From an uncultured Eubacteriales bacterium (GTDB lineage Bacteria; Bacillota; Clostridia; Oscillospirales; CAG-272): a stretch of 61,257 nt of DNA. The notes below the pieces were generated by a model that was given only the letters and a program-made list of their open reading frames with translations, searched no databases and was not told the origin of the DNA. The translations under genes were made by a program, and so were the position numbers. Positions 34,296 to 43,616 of this stretch are shown here, piece by piece; positions within the stretch are counted from its first letter, which is position 1, and each line of letters starts with the position of its first letter. The stretch is from NCBI GenBank assembly GCA_949747515.1, contig CATKFO010000060.1, positions 1 through 61,257 of the forward strand, written 5' to 3'.

Positions 34296-35087
34296 ATGAT
34301 CAAAATTGGTATGCCGACGTTGATAGAAACAAATTCCCTTGAAAAATGCGCTGATCTTTGCAGATCTTTAGGGCTTAGCTTTATAGAGCTCAACATGAAT
34401 TTACCGCAATATCAGTTAGCAGAAATTGACGTTCCTCATTTCAAAAAAGTTGCGGGTAAATATGATATCTTCTATACGATTCACCTTGACGAAAATCTGA
34501 ATATCAGCGATTTCAATCCTTATATCTCGGAAGGATATCGTCGAACAGTTGCGGAAACTGTCGCTATAGCAAAAAAGCTGGAAATTCCCATTCTAAATAT
34601 GCACTTGTCTCACGGAGTATACTTCACTCTTCCGTACAAAAAAGTTTATCTTTTCTCCAAGTATCGAGACCATTATCTGAAAAGTATAATTGATTTTCGA
34701 ACGATGTGCGAATCCGCCGTTGGTAATTCTGGAATAAAAATTTGTATTGAAAACTGCGACGGCTTCCATGATTTTCAGAAAGAAGCGCTTGATGTTCTTC
34801 TTAAGTCTCCGGCATTTGGTCTGACGTTTGACATTGGGCATAATCACGGCTACGGCGGACTTGATGAACCGTATATCCTAGAAAACAAGAGCCATCTGCG
34901 CCACATACATATGCATGACGCCATAGGTAAGAAAAATCATTTGGCTCTTGGCGCCGGAGAGTTGGATATCGGTAAATATCTGAATTTGGCAAATAAACAT
35001 GATTGCCGAGTAGTACTAGAGACAAAAACAATAAAAGGGCTCGCGCAGTCCGTAAATTGGATAAAACAAAAAGGATGGATAAAATGA
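34296..35087 (+). CDS. Sugar phosphate isomerase/epimerase-like TIM-barrel protein
   Basis: The 263-residue protein matches the AP-endonuclease-2-like TIM-barrel superfamily. Metal-site residues are visible in the expected order: LNMHLSHG near 110, CIENCDGFHD near 149-158, LTFDIGHNHGYGG near 176-188, HIHMHDAIGK near 205-214, and the C-terminal VVLETKT. The spacing fits xylose isomerase-like epimerases or inosose dehydratase-like enzymes more than endonuclease IV, but the substrate is unknown. AGAGGT precedes the ATG. Its last bases overlap the following GNAT start in ATGA. Confidence 0.85.
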   Translation: MIKIGMPTLIETNSLEKCADLCRSLGLSFIELNMNLPQYQLAEIDVPHFKKVAGKYDIFYTIHLDENLNISDFNPYISEGYRRTVAETVAIAKKLEIPILNMHLSHGVYFTLPYKKVYLFSKYRDHYLKSIIDFRTMCESAVGNSGIKICIENCDGFHDFQKEALDVLLKSPAFGLTFDIGHNHGYGGLDEPYILENKSHLRHIHMHDAIGKKNHLALGAGELDIGKYLNLANKHDCRVVLETKTIKGLAQSVNWIKQKGWIK

Positions 35088-35500
35088 GCGTTACGTACAA
35101 AACGAATAAGGATTTGCCCTGCGATCAGCTGTCAAAATTATTCGCCGCAGTAGGCTGGTCTGACGAAACAAAAGAAGCAACGCCTGAAATGATTGTTAAC
35201 TTCAACAAACCGTTTATCAACTCTACCTTAGTGTTCTCTGCATGGGATGGTGAAATGCTGGTCGGATGTGTAAGAGCGTTGAGCGATACGATGTTTCGAT
35301 CCGTCGTTTATGACTTAGCGGTATTGCCAGAATATCAAAAACAAGGAATAGGATCTGAACTGATAAAGAAGTGCGTAGAAACATACCCTAATTCAGAATG
35401 GTCGCTCGAAACAATTCCTGAAAGGGTAAGCTTTTATAGACAACTTGGATTTGAAATCAACGTCAGTCCCGTTATGAGAATTCCATGCAAGCTGTTTTAA
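35084..35500 (+). CDS. GNAT family N-acetyltransferase
   Basis: From the ATG at 35084, which overlaps the preceding stop by four bases, the protein has 138 residues. It is a compact GNAT with VYDLAVLPEYQKQGIGSELIKKC as the beta4/acetyl-CoA motif and ERVSFYRQLGFEI at the C-terminus. The N-terminal half (LSKLFAAVGWSDETKEATPEM) is typical of the small clostridial GNATs whose substrate is not known. Confidence 0.9.
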   Translation: MSVTYKTNKDLPCDQLSKLFAAVGWSDETKEATPEMIVNFNKPFINSTLVFSAWDGEMLVGCVRALSDTMFRSVVYDLAVLPEYQKQGIGSELIKKCVETYPNSEWSLETIPERVSFYRQLGFEINVSPVMRIPCKLF

Positions 35501-35531
35501 TCTATTATTATTGCAAAATGAGGAATGAGAG

Positions 35532-36506
35532 ATGATTGAACTTAAAAATATAAGCAAAACTTTTAAGGTGGCAAAACGAAACGCAGGCTTTTCGGAAGTG
35601 CTCAAGGCTCTGTTTAAGAAGGAATACGAATATGTAAAAGCGCTGCAAAACGTTTCTTTTAAAATAGACGACGGCGAAATGGTCGGTTACATTGGTCCTA
35701 ATGGAGCGGGCAAAAGCAGCACCATAAAAATAATGAGCGGTATTCTAACGCCCGACGGCGGCGAATGCGTTATAGACGGACTGACTCCGTGGAAAGACAG
35801 AATCTCCCACGTGCAAAATATCGGCGTTGTTTTCGGACAGAGATCCCAGCTTTGGTGGGACGTTCCCGTGATCGACAGTTTTGAATTGATCCGCGAAATC
35901 TATAAGGTAGACGACTCGCGGTATAAAAAGAACCTGTCTCAGCTTACCGAACTGCTTAATATCGGTGAAATTGTAAAAACCCCCGCGAGGCAGCTCTCGC
36001 TCGGGCAGAGGATGAGATGCGAGATCGCGGCTTCTCTGCTCCACAGCCCCAAGCTTCTTTTCCTAGACGAGCCTACGATAGGGCTGGACGCCGTTTCAAA
36101 AATAGCCGTCAGAGAATTTATCAAAACAATAAACCGTGAAAACAAAACGACCGTAATTCTGACCACTCACGATATGCAGGACATCGAAGCGCTTACGAAA
36201 CGAATTTTGCTGATCGGCAAGGGACGAATTCTGCTTGACGGATCTTTATCCGACCTGAAGGAACGGGGCTCCGCGCATAAAACGATAACGATAGATTACT
36301 CGGGAGACAAGCTGCCGAACTTAGATCATATGACGGTATCGAAGGACATCGGCGGTCATGCTGAAATAATTATCGACACGGAACAAGTAACCGCGTCTCA
36401 GGCAGTATCGTACATATCCTCGAAGGTTGAAGTAAAAGACATATCGGTCATGGGAGAATCTGTGGACGAAATAGTCGCCTCTCTTTATAAGGAATTTGAG
36501 ATATGA
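35532..36506 (+). CDS. ABC transporter ATP-binding protein
   Basis: The 324-residue protein has the nucleotide-binding motifs in order: Walker A GPNGAGKSS near 56-64, signature LSLGQRMR near 156-163, Walker B LLFLDEPTIGLD near 176-187, and the switch histidine in LTTHDMQD. The long C-terminal part after residue 230 is a DrrA/NatA-type extension. With the two following permeases it forms an ABC-2 exporter of the type that carries drugs or polymers outward. It overlaps the first permease gene by four bases. Confidence 0.93.
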   Translation: MIELKNISKTFKVAKRNAGFSEVLKALFKKEYEYVKALQNVSFKIDDGEMVGYIGPNGAGKSSTIKIMSGILTPDGGECVIDGLTPWKDRISHVQNIGVVFGQRSQLWWDVPVIDSFELIREIYKVDDSRYKKNLSQLTELLNIGEIVKTPARQLSLGQRMRCEIAASLLHSPKLLFLDEPTIGLDAVSKIAVREFIKTINRENKTTVILTTHDMQDIEALTKRILLIGKGRILLDGSLSDLKERGSAHKTITIDYSGDKLPNLDHMTVSKDIGGHAEIIIDTEQVTASQAVSYISSKVEVKDISVMGESVDEIVASLYKEFEI

Positions 36507-37306
36507 AAAAGTATTTGTCGTTTTTCAAAATAAGACTTATAGCCGGACTTCAATATCGCGCCGCTGCTTGGGCCGGCATAGCGACGCAGTTCGCATGGGG
36601 CGGAATGACTATCCTTATGTTTTGGGCCTTTTACCATAACGGCGAGAACAGTTTCCCTATGACCTTTCCGGAACTGTCGAGCTATATATGGATGCAGCAA
36701 TCATTTCTCGCAATGTTCATGACATGGTTCTACGACAACGAAATATTCGAGAATATTACATCCGGCAACATTGCATATGAACTGTGCCGTCCTTGCGATA
36801 TCTATGCAATTTGGTTCACGAAAAATATGGCGGTAAGGCTTTCGAGAATGATGCTCCGCTGTCTTCCTATTTTGTTAGTTGCGGCATTTCTGCCGGCTCC
36901 CTTTAATATAACGCTACCATCGGATTGGCTGTCGGGCGTTTTATTTCTGGTATCTGTCATACTCGGATTTTTAGTGTTGATATCATTTTCAATGCTGATA
37001 TACATTTCAGCGTTTTATACGATATCTCCCATGGGAATACGGATTCTGGCAACCTCGGTTACTGAGTTTTTTGCCGGCGCAATCATACCGATTCCCTTTT
37101 TTCCGGAAGCGTTGCAGCCCATTATGTACGCGCTTCCATTCGCATCCATGCAGAACGCGCCGTTTTTGATTTATACGGGACACATAAGCGGGATCGACGC
37201 TTTGCAAAGCATTGCGCTTCAGATCTTTTGGTTTGCAGCGCTGCTGGCAGTGGGACGCCTTCTTATGAAACGAGCGCTAAGAAAAGTAGTCGTTCAAGGA
37301 GGTTAA
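36503..37306 (+). CDS. ABC-2 type permease subunit (DUF990-like)
   Basis: The 267-residue protein has six hydrophobic segments (roughly 23-45, 62-80, 115-135, 142-168, 185-205 and 225-250). The N-terminal LSFFKIRLIAGLQYRAAAWAGI is typical of ABC-2 permeases that act as one half of an export channel. ATGA overlap with the upstream ATPase shows translational coupling. Substrate is unknown. Confidence 0.88.
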   Translation: MKKYLSFFKIRLIAGLQYRAAAWAGIATQFAWGGMTILMFWAFYHNGENSFPMTFPELSSYIWMQQSFLAMFMTWFYDNEIFENITSGNIAYELCRPCDIYAIWFTKNMAVRLSRMMLRCLPILLVAAFLPAPFNITLPSDWLSGVLFLVSVILGFLVLISFSMLIYISAFYTISPMGIRILATSVTEFFAGAIIPIPFFPEALQPIMYALPFASMQNAPFLIYTGHISGIDALQSIALQIFWFAALLAVGRLLMKRALRKVVVQGG

Positions 37307-37309
37307 GCA

Positions 37310-38086
37310 ATGAAACTGTATTTCAAATATGTCGGTATGCTGCTGAAATCTCAGATGCAATATAAGGCGTCCTTTATTATGACCGCGCTTGGTCAGTTTC
37401 TGGTCTCCTTTACCGCATTCCTCGGCGTGTATTTCATGTTCTCACGCTTTCATTCTGTGAATGGATTTGCGCTCTCCGAAATTCTTATATGCTTTTCAGT
37501 TATGTTGATGGCATTTTCCGTTACAGAATGCTTTGTACGAGGATTCGATGTATTCCCCAGACTGATTCAAAGCGGAAATCTGGATAGGATACTGGTACGG
37601 CCGCGCAACGAAATATTTCAGGTTCTGACCTCAAATATTGACTTCTCTCGCGTCGGCAGATTACTTCAGTCTATACTGATGCTCGCATACGCCGTTCCAG
37701 CAAGTGGAATCGTATGGACGTTTGACAAGATCATGACAGTCGTTTTTATGCTGATGGGCGGTATGGCTGTGTTTGCATCATTGTTTGTTTTGTATGCCGG
37801 TATCAGTTTCTTTACTATTGAAGGCTTGGAATTCATGAATATCTTTACGGATGGCAGCCGTGAATTCGGAAAGTATCCGCTCTCCATCTACGGTGAAGGC
37901 GTATTGAAATTTTTCACGTACGTGATTCCGATCGCGTTATTTCAGTATTATCCGTTTCTTTATCTTATTGATAGATCGGAGGATATTGGTCTGATATTCC
38001 TACCGCTTCTCGGATTTGTATTCATGATACCGTGCTATTGCTTTTTCAGGTTCGGTTTGAGAAAGTATAAATCTACAGGCTCGTAA
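37310..38086 (+). CDS. ABC-2 type permease subunit
   Basis: This 258-residue protein is the second, related permease half, starting three bases after the first, with AGGAGG overlapping the upstream stop. About six hydrophobic segments are visible. FVRGFDVFPRLIQSGNLDRILVRPRNEIF is the conserved cytoplasmic loop of the DUF990-type family, and a PLSIY motif lies before the last helices. Three-gene sets of one ATPase and two unequal permeases of this type export drugs or signalling lipids in Firmicutes. Confidence 0.88.
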   Translation: MKLYFKYVGMLLKSQMQYKASFIMTALGQFLVSFTAFLGVYFMFSRFHSVNGFALSEILICFSVMLMAFSVTECFVRGFDVFPRLIQSGNLDRILVRPRNEIFQVLTSNIDFSRVGRLLQSILMLAYAVPASGIVWTFDKIMTVVFMLMGGMAVFASLFVLYAGISFFTIEGLEFMNIFTDGSREFGKYPLSIYGEGVLKFFTYVIPIALFQYYPFLYLIDRSEDIGLIFLPLLGFVFMIPCYCFFRFGLRKYKSTGS

Positions 38087-38190
38087 TTGGAAAGATACGT
38101 TTATAAAATGTGGAAAAGGAACTCGAAGAATCAATAAGGCAAGCGTCAAGAGACAGCGGGCCGACTGATTAGTCTACAAAGGAGAAAATA

Positions 38191-39132
38191 ATGATAATCA
38201 GCGCAAGCCGCAGAACGGACATACCGTCGTACTATTCCAAATGGTTTTTTAACCGCATTAAAGCGGGATTTGTATATGTCCGAAATCCTATGAACCCACG
38301 TCGGATCAGCGAAGTATCGTTATCTCCGGACGTTGTCGACGGTATCGTCTTATGGACAAAAAATCCCGCGCCTATGCTTCGCCGCATTGATGAGCTGCGC
38401 GACTATACATACTACTTTCAGTTTACGCTGACTCCGTATGGGACTGACGTGGAAAAAAACGTCCCTTCAAAGAACGATATTTTGATACCTGCGTTTCAGA
38501 AGCTGTCTTCAATAATCGGCAAAGAAAGAGTAGTATGGCGTTACGATCCGATACTTCTGAGCGATAAGTACAATATTGAATATCACGTTAAGTATTTTCG
38601 TCTGCTCTGCGATAAATTAGCGGACTATACCGAAAAATGTACGATAAGTTTCATCGACATATATAAGAACATAAAGCGAGAAAGCGCTTCTCTCGGCGTT
38701 CGCCCTTTGTATCCAGAACAGGAGGAAGAAATAGCCGCTTGTTTCAGCGAAACAGCAAAGGAACACGGCATATATATCGATACCTGCGCCGAAAACGTCG
38801 ACTTAAGCAAATATGGGGTAGGTCACGCCAGCTGTATAGACAAGACCCGTTTGGAACGTATCGGCAACTATAAGCTTGATATTGAAAAAGATAAAAATCA
38901 GCGCGGCGCGTGCGGCTGCGCCGCCAGCATCGACATCGGCGCGTATAACACATGTAAAAACGGATGCGTTTATTGCTATGCTAACCTAAGTCAAACGCTG
39001 TTAAGCAATTGCTGCGGCAGGCACAATCCTTCCTCGCCCCTGCTTTACGGAGAGATATCATCTGACGATATTATAAGGTCGAGAGAGATAAAATCCTGCA
39101 AAGATAGTCAAATGGAACTATTTGGGAAATGA
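38191..39132 (+). CDS. DUF1848 domain protein with radical-SAM-like cysteines
   Basis: The 313-residue protein matches DUF1848, beginning with the family signature MIISASRRTDIP and FVYVRNPMNP. A C-terminal cysteine cluster, CGCAASIDIGAYNTCKNGCVYCYAN, contains CxxxCxxC and resembles the iron-sulfur motif of radical SAM enzymes, but placed at the end of the chain rather than at the start. The function is unknown. AAAGGAG precedes the ATG. One gene away is a spore-photoproduct-lyase-like radical SAM protein, so the pair may act in one pathway. Confidence 0.85.
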   Translation: MIISASRRTDIPSYYSKWFFNRIKAGFVYVRNPMNPRRISEVSLSPDVVDGIVLWTKNPAPMLRRIDELRDYTYYFQFTLTPYGTDVEKNVPSKNDILIPAFQKLSSIIGKERVVWRYDPILLSDKYNIEYHVKYFRLLCDKLADYTEKCTISFIDIYKNIKRESASLGVRPLYPEQEEEIAACFSETAKEHGIYIDTCAENVDLSKYGVGHASCIDKTRLERIGNYKLDIEKDKNQRGACGCAASIDIGAYNTCKNGCVYCYANLSQTLLSNCCGRHNPSSPLLYGEISSDDIIRSREIKSCKDSQMELFGK

Positions 39133-39257
39133 TGAAATGATATTTTAAATTAGCGAAGCTGATAAATATAATTTCTTTTTTGAAAAAATATTCATGAAAC
39201 AAATTGATTTCGGAATATGTATGCTGAAGAAAAATATAAATAAAGGGAATTTTACAT

Positions 39258-39704
39258 ATGTTAATTAGAAAGGCAAAAGCCGCGGACGCTGAAGCGCTGA
39301 AATCATTATACTTTGAGCATTTTACCAGTTTCCCACCCCAAGAGGAACAAGATATGTCAGTATGGGCTCAAACGCTTGATAAATTTGAAAAAAATGATAA
39401 TATGTATCTATTGGTGCTAGAAATCGACGGCACGGTTGTCTCGTCGCTTCAAATGGCGATTATAGAAAGCCTGACTCATAATATTCGACCATTTGCAATA
39501 ATTGAAAACGTTGTCACGCACCTTGAATATCGCAATAAAGGGTTTGCTTCCGCACTTCTCAGTAAAGCAACGGAAATAGCAAAAAATAAGGGAGCCTATA
39601 AAATTTCACTTGAAACTGGTTCAAATAAAGAGGAAACTCTAAACTTTTATAGAAATAATGGATTTGAAATAGACAAAAAGCATTCGTGTCTCAAACGTCT
39701 ATAA
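39258..39704 (+). CDS. GNAT family N-acetyltransferase
   Basis: This 148-residue GNAT has IIENVVTHLEYRNKGFASALLSKA as the acetyl-CoA binding segment and ETLNFYRNNGFEIDKK at the C-terminus. AAAGGGA precedes the ATG. It is AT-rich and lies between the DUF1848 gene and the radical SAM gene; the substrate is unknown. Confidence 0.9.
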   Translation: MLIRKAKAADAEALKSLYFEHFTSFPPQEEQDMSVWAQTLDKFEKNDNMYLLVLEIDGTVVSSLQMAIIESLTHNIRPFAIIENVVTHLEYRNKGFASALLSKATEIAKNKGAYKISLETGSNKEETLNFYRNNGFEIDKKHSCLKRL

Positions 39705-39791
39705 TTATCTGAAATTTAAGATACGTAATTTTGTCTTAAATCCATAAAACAAAAACAGCTCATAATAAAACGCCTTTCCAAGGAGAATCCG

Positions 39792-40661
39792 ATGCATTTT
39801 GTTAACGCCAAAGGTATACTGTCCACACACAACGGAATGAATATATATCGCGGATGCACCCACGGCTGCATATACTGCGACAGCCGTTCGGATTGCTATC
39901 AAATGAAGCATTTGTTTGAAGATATTGAAGTCAAGCAAAACGCACCCTCTCTGCTTGAAAACGCCCTCAGACGAAAAAGAAATAAATGCGTTATAAGTAC
40001 CGGAGCGATGTGCGACCCGTATATGCACTGTGAAGCGGAACTGAAGTTAACACGCCGATGTCTGGAAATAATATATCAATATGGTTTCGGCGTAACCGTG
40101 CTTACAAAATCTGATCTGATCCTACGGGATATCGACCTGCTGAAAGCAATAAATGATCGCGCAAAATGCGTAGTGCAGATTACGCTTACCACCTATGACG
40201 AAGAGCTATGCCGTATAGTCGAACCAAACGTATGCTCTACGAAACGAAGGTATGAGGTTCTCAAAGCCTGCCGTGACGAGGGCATACCCACCGTAGTGTG
40301 GTTCACCCCCATGCTTCCATTTATAAACGACTCGGAAGAAAACGTGAGCGGAATATTAAGCTATTGCTTTGACGCGGGAGTTAAAGGCGTGCTTACCTTT
40401 GGAAACGGCGGGATGACGCTGCGCGGCGGCGACAGAGAGTATTATTACGCCGCGCTGGACAAACATTTCCCCGGTCTTAAAGAAGTTTATGCCGGAAAAT
40501 ACGGTAACGCATATGAGATACCATCTGACAACGGGGACAAGCTTATGGAGATGATAAAAACAGAGTGCAGTTCTCACGGCGTTCTGTACAGCCATGATAG
40601 TATATTTTCATATATTAACGAGTTTCCCGACAGAAACGAACAGATATGTATGGAATTTTAG
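39792..40661 (+). CDS. Radical SAM protein of the SPL / Rv2578c type
   Basis: The 289-residue protein has the radical SAM motif NIYRGCTHGCIYCDSRSDCY near residues 17-36 (CxxxCxxC). The region CDPYMHCEAELKLTRRCLEII and VLTKSDLILRDIDLL follow the pattern of spore photoproduct lyase-like proteins that are widespread in Clostridia and are often only labelled as radical SAM. The reaction is unknown for this branch; the related lyase repairs a thymine dimer. AAGGAG precedes the ATG. The end is a slightly truncated C-terminal domain with SHDSIFSYINEFPD. Confidence 0.88.
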   Translation: MHFVNAKGILSTHNGMNIYRGCTHGCIYCDSRSDCYQMKHLFEDIEVKQNAPSLLENALRRKRNKCVISTGAMCDPYMHCEAELKLTRRCLEIIYQYGFGVTVLTKSDLILRDIDLLKAINDRAKCVVQITLTTYDEELCRIVEPNVCSTKRRYEVLKACRDEGIPTVVWFTPMLPFINDSEENVSGILSYCFDAGVKGVLTFGNGGMTLRGGDREYYYAALDKHFPGLKEVYAGKYGNAYEIPSDNGDKLMEMIKTECSSHGVLYSHDSIFSYINEFPDRNEQICMEF

Positions 40662-40801
40662 TAATAAACAGCCGTACAAAAAACTTGCGCCAAACTTCAA
40701 CCGACAGTTGTACCATTTGCTTTTTCTTAAACGGTCAATCGCTTCCATAACCACATAAAATTCCGTATAATTATTTCAAAAAAAGAAACGAGGTGTAAAG
40801 T

Positions 40802-41776
40802 GTGGTAAATAAAATTCATTTTGGAAAAAGGATAGCGGCACTCAGAAGAAAAAAAGGGCTTTCGCAAACGACTTTGGCTGAAAAGCTCGGCGTAACTCCT
40901 CAAGCCGTCTCAAAGTGGGAAACCGGAAACACAGTTCCGGATATTGATCTTCTTTTGGAACTGTCGCGCCTATACTGCGTATCGATTAATGAAATGCTTG
41001 AGGATATCGATTTGATTTTTAAACTGACCGGTAAAAGGATAGGAGACGACGGAATATCATATTTTGTGTCGGAGCAGGAGCGCAGTTATAATAAAAAATG
41101 GGTAGAAGAAATTCAAAAAAATAATTGGATCAAACGGAATTGGAATAACGCTCAGGCAGAAAACGCCGCCTTGGATGAAGTCGGAAAATCAATCGCCTCA
41201 TCAGGAGGAATAATTCTTGAAATCGGCGCAGGTCCCGGCGGAGGCTTTATGCCGTATATACTCAAAGCTGATCCGGATTCAACGATAATCATAAGCGATC
41301 TTTCGCCCACAGTTGTCAAAGAATGGAAAAGTTTCCTTGATAAAACGATTGATTCACCGAATCTTTATTACGCGGCGTTTGATTTTTGCAATATACCTTT
41401 CAAGGATAACTGCATCGATATTATCTCTGACGGAGGCGGCGTTGGAAATTGCGAAGGAAGCAAGGCAAAGGCGCTTAAGGAAGCTTATCGCGTATTAAAA
41501 TCCGGCGGAAAGCTTGTAACCTCAACAGGCTTTGTAAATAAAGAAACCCTCTCTGCTCTTCCCGCAGACGCGCAAACGGTTCTGCTCGAAAAACGTCCGG
41601 ATGTGTTTGAAGACCTGTACGAAGATACTGTGCTTGCCGGCTTTAACAAAATTGACAGTATTATAAGCGGCTGTTGGTACACCGATAACGACGATAGTAC
41701 GATAGCGGATCTGGCGCGATCTCTTGGAGTCAACTTAAAATTTACCGGTTATATAAGGTACTGTACTAAAGAATAG
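40802..41776 (+). CDS. XRE-type HTH fused to a SAM methyltransferase
   Basis: Residues 7-62 form a Cro/CI-type HTH (RRKKGLSQTTLAEKLGVTPQ and AVSKWETGNTVPD). Residues 115-300 form a class I methyltransferase, with IILEIGAGPGGGFMPYIL as the SAM loop, a later DIISDGGGVGN, and EAYRVLKSGGKLV. A DNA-binding regulator joined to a methyltransferase suggests that the catalytic half acts as sensor or that it self-regulates a modification enzyme. The start is GTG at 40802, after GAGGTG. Confidence 0.85.
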   Translation: MVNKIHFGKRIAALRRKKGLSQTTLAEKLGVTPQAVSKWETGNTVPDIDLLLELSRLYCVSINEMLEDIDLIFKLTGKRIGDDGISYFVSEQERSYNKKWVEEIQKNNWIKRNWNNAQAENAALDEVGKSIASSGGIILEIGAGPGGGFMPYILKADPDSTIIISDLSPTVVKEWKSFLDKTIDSPNLYYAAFDFCNIPFKDNCIDIISDGGGVGNCEGSKAKALKEAYRVLKSGGKLVTSTGFVNKETLSALPADAQTVLLEKRPDVFEDLYEDTVLAGFNKIDSIISGCWYTDNDDSTIADLARSLGVNLKFTGYIRYCTKE

Positions 41777-41869
41777 ATAGCGAGTAAAAGTCCAGAGTTC
41801 TGTATATTCATATAAGAAAATAAATACAGCCTTAAAATCAGATATATTTAGAAGGAGATATCTCAGCAT

Positions 41870-43570
41870 ATGAAATTTGTGAAAAAAGAACTAATAAACA
41901 AAGGCTGGTCAAGCGATAAGAAATACTGCGTTACCGACGAGAACGGCGCGAGGTATCTTTTGCGAGTTTCCGATACAGCGCTGTTTGACGAAAAAAAGTT
42001 AGAATTTAATATAATGAAACAGGCGGCCTCACTTGGCGTTCCTATGTGCGAACCTATAGAATTCGGCTCTTGTGAAGAAGGCGTCTATTCTATCCAGAGC
42101 TGGATTGACGGATCAGACGCTGAAGATGTCGTTCCGTTTCTTTCCGATACGCAGCAATACGCCTATGGTTTGAAAGCGGGAGTAATATTAAGAAAGATCC
42201 ATTCGATTCCATATTCAAAAGATACCGACGTCAAATCTTGCAGAGAAGATTGGGAAAAACGATTTAATCGTAAACTGGATGTAAAAATAAAAAAGTACGG
42301 CGAATGTCCTCTTAAATATGAAAACGGACAGGCCTTTATCGATTACATAAATCAAAACCGCCGTTTGCTGAAAAACAGGCCGCAGGTCTATCAGCATGGC
42401 GACTATCACATCGGAAATATGATGATCGACCGAAATAAACAACTTCATATCATTGATTTTAACCGCTGTGATTTTGGAGATCCATGGGAGGAATTCAACC
42501 GTATCGTTTGGTGCGCGCAGAAATCTCCTCTTTTTGCTTCAGGTATGGTAAACGGATATTTCGACGGCGAGGTCCCTCTGAAATTTTGGAAGCTGCTGGC
42601 TCTATATATTTCGAGCAATACGCTTTCATCATTATATTGGGCGATTCCCTTTGGTCAGGATGAAGTAAATACTATGACGAGTCAAGCCAAAGAAATTCTG
42701 TCTTGGTACGATAATATGCGAAATCCCATACCGACTTGGTATTTCAGGGGATATTATTTGCAGTATACCGACGGCTTGCCGTATAAGCTGAAAAAATCTT
42801 TTGATTTCAGCTTTATTAGCAAGTATGGAACAGTGTTCAAGATTTTCGACGATCAAGACTCCGGAAACATTTGCTTTGGAACTGAAAAAGACGGTCGCCG
42901 TTACTTCATAAAATTTGCCGGAGCCCCTACGGAGCAGTATAACGGCGATATAGAAGATGCGATTGAACGACTAAAAGCCTCATTGCCTATTTACAAAGAC
43001 TTGCGTCATACAAATTTAATTGAATTTATTGACGCAGAAGAAATCGGCGATGGCTTCGCCATGATATTCAAATGGGCGGACGGAGATTGCATGGGAAGAA
43101 TGTATCCGGCTGAACGACGCAGATTTATGCGGCTGCCCGTCTGCGCAAGACTGAAAGTATTCAACGATATACTGAATTTTTTCGAGTACGTCGCTTCACA
43201 AAATTATGCGGCTGTCGATTTCTATGACGGCAGCGTAATGTATGATATTGAGAATGGGAAAACCACAATATGCGATATTGACTTTTTCCGAAAGCAGCCT
43301 TGCGTCAACGACATGGGTCGGATGTGGGGCAGTTCACTTTTTCAATCTCCCGAAGAATATGAGCTTGGAGCAGTTATAGATGAGATCACAAACGTCTACA
43401 CAATCGGCGCCACAGCCTTTGCACTCTTTGGCGATTATAACCGTACGATTGACAAATGGCAGCTTGACGAAAAGCTCTTCGCAGTCGCTACAAAGGCTGT
43501 AAGCGAAGACAGATCGCAAAGGCAACGCTCCATCGCTCAATTCAAAGAAGAATGGTGGGCCGCGAGGTAA
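41870..43570 (+). CDS. Double kinase: aminoglycoside-phosphotransferase-like plus protein-kinase-like domain
   Basis: The 566-residue chain contains two kinase folds. Residues 1-285 are APH/choline-kinase-like, with the catalytic loop HGDYHIGNM (His 176, Asp 178, Asn 183) and the metal aspartate 196 in HIIDFNRCDFGDP. Residues 310-566 look like a Ser/Thr-kinase-type domain: a YGTVFKI strand, Lys 348 in YFIKFAG, LRHTNLIEFI, an AVDFYDGSVMYD catalytic loop (Asp 450), ICDIDFF as the metal motif (Asp 469, Asp 471), and a VYTIGATAFALF helix like helix F. Both sites look competent. Substrates are unknown; the first half suggests drug or sugar phosphorylation. AGAAGGAG precedes the ATG. Confidence 0.85.
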   Translation: MKFVKKELINKGWSSDKKYCVTDENGARYLLRVSDTALFDEKKLEFNIMKQAASLGVPMCEPIEFGSCEEGVYSIQSWIDGSDAEDVVPFLSDTQQYAYGLKAGVILRKIHSIPYSKDTDVKSCREDWEKRFNRKLDVKIKKYGECPLKYENGQAFIDYINQNRRLLKNRPQVYQHGDYHIGNMMIDRNKQLHIIDFNRCDFGDPWEEFNRIVWCAQKSPLFASGMVNGYFDGEVPLKFWKLLALYISSNTLSSLYWAIPFGQDEVNTMTSQAKEILSWYDNMRNPIPTWYFRGYYLQYTDGLPYKLKKSFDFSFISKYGTVFKIFDDQDSGNICFGTEKDGRRYFIKFAGAPTEQYNGDIEDAIERLKASLPIYKDLRHTNLIEFIDAEEIGDGFAMIFKWADGDCMGRMYPAERRRFMRLPVCARLKVFNDILNFFEYVASQNYAAVDFYDGSVMYDIENGKTTICDIDFFRKQPCVNDMGRMWGSSLFQSPEEYELGAVIDEITNVYTIGATAFALFGDYNRTIDKWQLDEKLFAVATKAVSEDRSQRQRSIAQFKEEWWAAR

Positions 43571-43616
43571 TGAAACCGATCGCATATTGCGCCCATAATA
43601 AAGGAGAGGGATATCA

